Assembly: GCA_023392115.1 (NCBI GenBank)
Contig: JAEVZT010000343.1
Coordinates: 1-7,206, forward strand
Source: Chloroflexota bacterium
Lineage (GTDB): Bacteria; Chloroflexota; Anaerolineae; Aggregatilineales; Phototrophicaceae
Length of the DNA stretch: 7,206 nt
Reading direction: 5' to 3'
The translations under genes were made by a program, and so were the position numbers. Of this stretch, positions 6,129 through 7,206 are shown one piece after another (the stretch's first letter is position 1; every line of letters begins with the position of its first letter). Under the pieces are notes generated by a model. That model searched no databases, was not told the origin of the DNA, and worked only from the letters and a program-made list of their open reading frames with translations.

Positions 6129-7206
6129 ATGTTTGACAGGGCGGATGTTGCGATCGTCGGCGCGGGCGCGGCGGGGCTGATGGCGGCGATCTGGGCGGGA
6201 CGCACCGATCCAAACCGGCGGATCGTCGCCCTCGACGGCGCGGCGAAACTCGGCGCGAAAATCCTCGTCGCCGGCGGCGGGCGCTGCAATGTCACGCATG
6301 ACGTCGTCGATGAAACCGCCTACGCCGGAAGCTCGCGCAACGCCATCCGCAAAGTGCTGCGCCGCTTCGACGTGCCGCAGACGATCGCCTTCTTCCGCGA
6401 GATCGGCGTCGAACTCAAGCGCGAGGAAACCGGCAAGCTGTTCCCGACGACTGACAGCGCCCGTACCGTCCTCGACGCCCTGCTCGGCGCGGCGCGGGCG
6501 GCTAACGTGCAAATCAGCCACCCCCGGCGCGTGGAAACGATCGATAAGGGCGACGACGGGTTTATTCTGCGTGGGGCGTGGGGCGACCTGCGCGCCGCGA
6601 GCGTGATTCTGGCGACCGGCGGCAGGAGTCTGCCCAAGTCCGGCTCGGAGGTACACGGCTATGCGCTGGCGCAATCGCTCGGACACACGATCACGCGGCG
6701 GGTTTTTCCGGCGCTCGTCCCGCTCACCCTACCCCGCGAACACTTCATTTGCGCGTTGAGCGGCATCACGCTGCCGACGACGCTCGAAGTACGATCAGGC
6801 GGCAGCAAACGGATCGCCACCTTCACCGACTCGACGCTGTGTACCCATTTCGGGCTGTCCGGTCCGGCCCCGCTTGACATCAGCCGCTATTACACCGATG
6901 CCCGTTTCGATGACCCGGACGCGGCGCTGTACATCAACTGGCTGCCGGAAACGACGCCGGAAACGTTCGAGGCGGAACTCATGACGCTCGGCAGGCGGTC
7001 GATCCTGCGCTTCTTGAGCGGTCGCCTGCCTGAGCGCGTGATCCGCGCGTTGTGCGCCGAAGCCGGGATCGAGCCGGGGGCGGCAGCCGACTCGCTGACG
7101 CGCGAGACACGGCGCGCGCTCGTTTCGGTGGTGACGAACCTGCGCCTGCCGATGACCGGCGATCGCGGTTATCTGTATGCCGAAGTCACGGCGGGCGGCG
7201 TGCCGT
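6129..7206 (+). CDS. BaiN/HI0933/YhiN-family FAD-dependent oxidoreductase, 3' end outside window
   Basis: The first 359 residues of a flavoprotein whose family usually runs to about 400-415, so roughly 50 are missing past the edge. Seen in order: the FAD dinucleotide motif VAIVGAGAAGLMAA (7-20), GGGRCNVTH (49-57, the family hallmark), and KLFPTTDSA (103-111). These are followed by ATGGRSLPKSGSEVHGYALAQSLGH (162-186), FPALVPL (193-199), GLSGPAPLDIS (242-252) and AEVTAGGVP (351-359), the start of the C-terminal FAD-closing segment. BaiN-type members have been linked to bile-acid dehydroxylation in gut clostridia, but most, including E. coli YhiN and H. influenzae HI0933, have no settled substrate, and none should be assumed here. 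The ATG at 6129 sits right before the FAD motif, as the family expects; AAGG at 6122-6125 is a close, weak ribosome site. Transcribed away from the ABC operon. Confidence 0.92.
   Translation, partial: MFDRADVAIVGAGAAGLMAAIWAGRTDPNRRIVALDGAAKLGAKILVAGGGRCNVTHDVVDETAYAGSSRNAIRKVLRRFDVPQTIAFFREIGVELKREETGKLFPTTDSARTVLDALLGAARAANVQISHPRRVETIDKGDDGFILRGAWGDLRAASVILATGGRSLPKSGSEVHGYALAQSLGHTITRRVFPALVPLTLPREHFICALSGITLPTTLEVRSGGSKRIATFTDSTLCTHFGLSGPAPLDISRYYTDARFDDPDAALYINWLPETTPETFEAELMTLGRRSILRFLSGRLPERVIRALCAEAGIEPGAAADSLTRETRRALVSVVTNLRLPMTGDRGYLYAEVTAGGVP

Overview
The window is a gene-dense, GC-rich (mostly about 60-70% by eye) piece of bacterial chromosome. It holds six protein genes and no RNA gene, CRISPR array or recognisable transposase. 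The closest impression is a Chloroflexota (Anaerolineae-type) genome. Three things suggest this: the order recG - coaD - small coiled-coil gene, a RecG with a long charged N-terminal extension, and a palindromic cluster of heptamer repeats of the GAGTGCT/GAGTACT kind between genes. This placement rests on recalled synteny and style, not on a search.

Region 1 (3-3693, + strand) is a rightward cluster. It starts with the 3' part of recG (branch-migrating DNA helicase); its reading frame is open to the left edge, so the true start is probably outside the window. A 161-bp gap follows, filled largely by a long imperfect hairpin built from 7-bp repeats. Next come coaD (phosphopantetheine adenylyltransferase, coenzyme A synthesis) and, 11 bp further on, a coiled-coil protein of 186 residues. 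The last is likely translated together with coaD and resembles DivIVA/SepIVA-type cell-envelope proteins more than the 'ATP synthase subunit B' label such sequences often receive.

Region 2 (3754-6034, - strand) is a two-gene ABC transporter operon that converges on region 1. An EcsA-like ATPase is followed, with an 8-bp overlap, by a polytopic permease of about 500 residues. The ATPase has non-standard Q-loop and signature motifs. A good sigma70-like promoter for this operon lies at 6096-6123.

Region 3 (6129 to the right edge, + strand) is the 5' part of a BaiN/HI0933/YhiN-type flavoprotein gene, diverging from the ABC operon. The 94-bp divergent spacer carries overlapping promoter-like elements and a pair of 8-bp direct repeats.

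Most of the window is ordinary housekeeping sequence. The points most worth a second look are the heptad palindrome, the coaD-linked coiled-coil protein and the RecG N-terminal extension.
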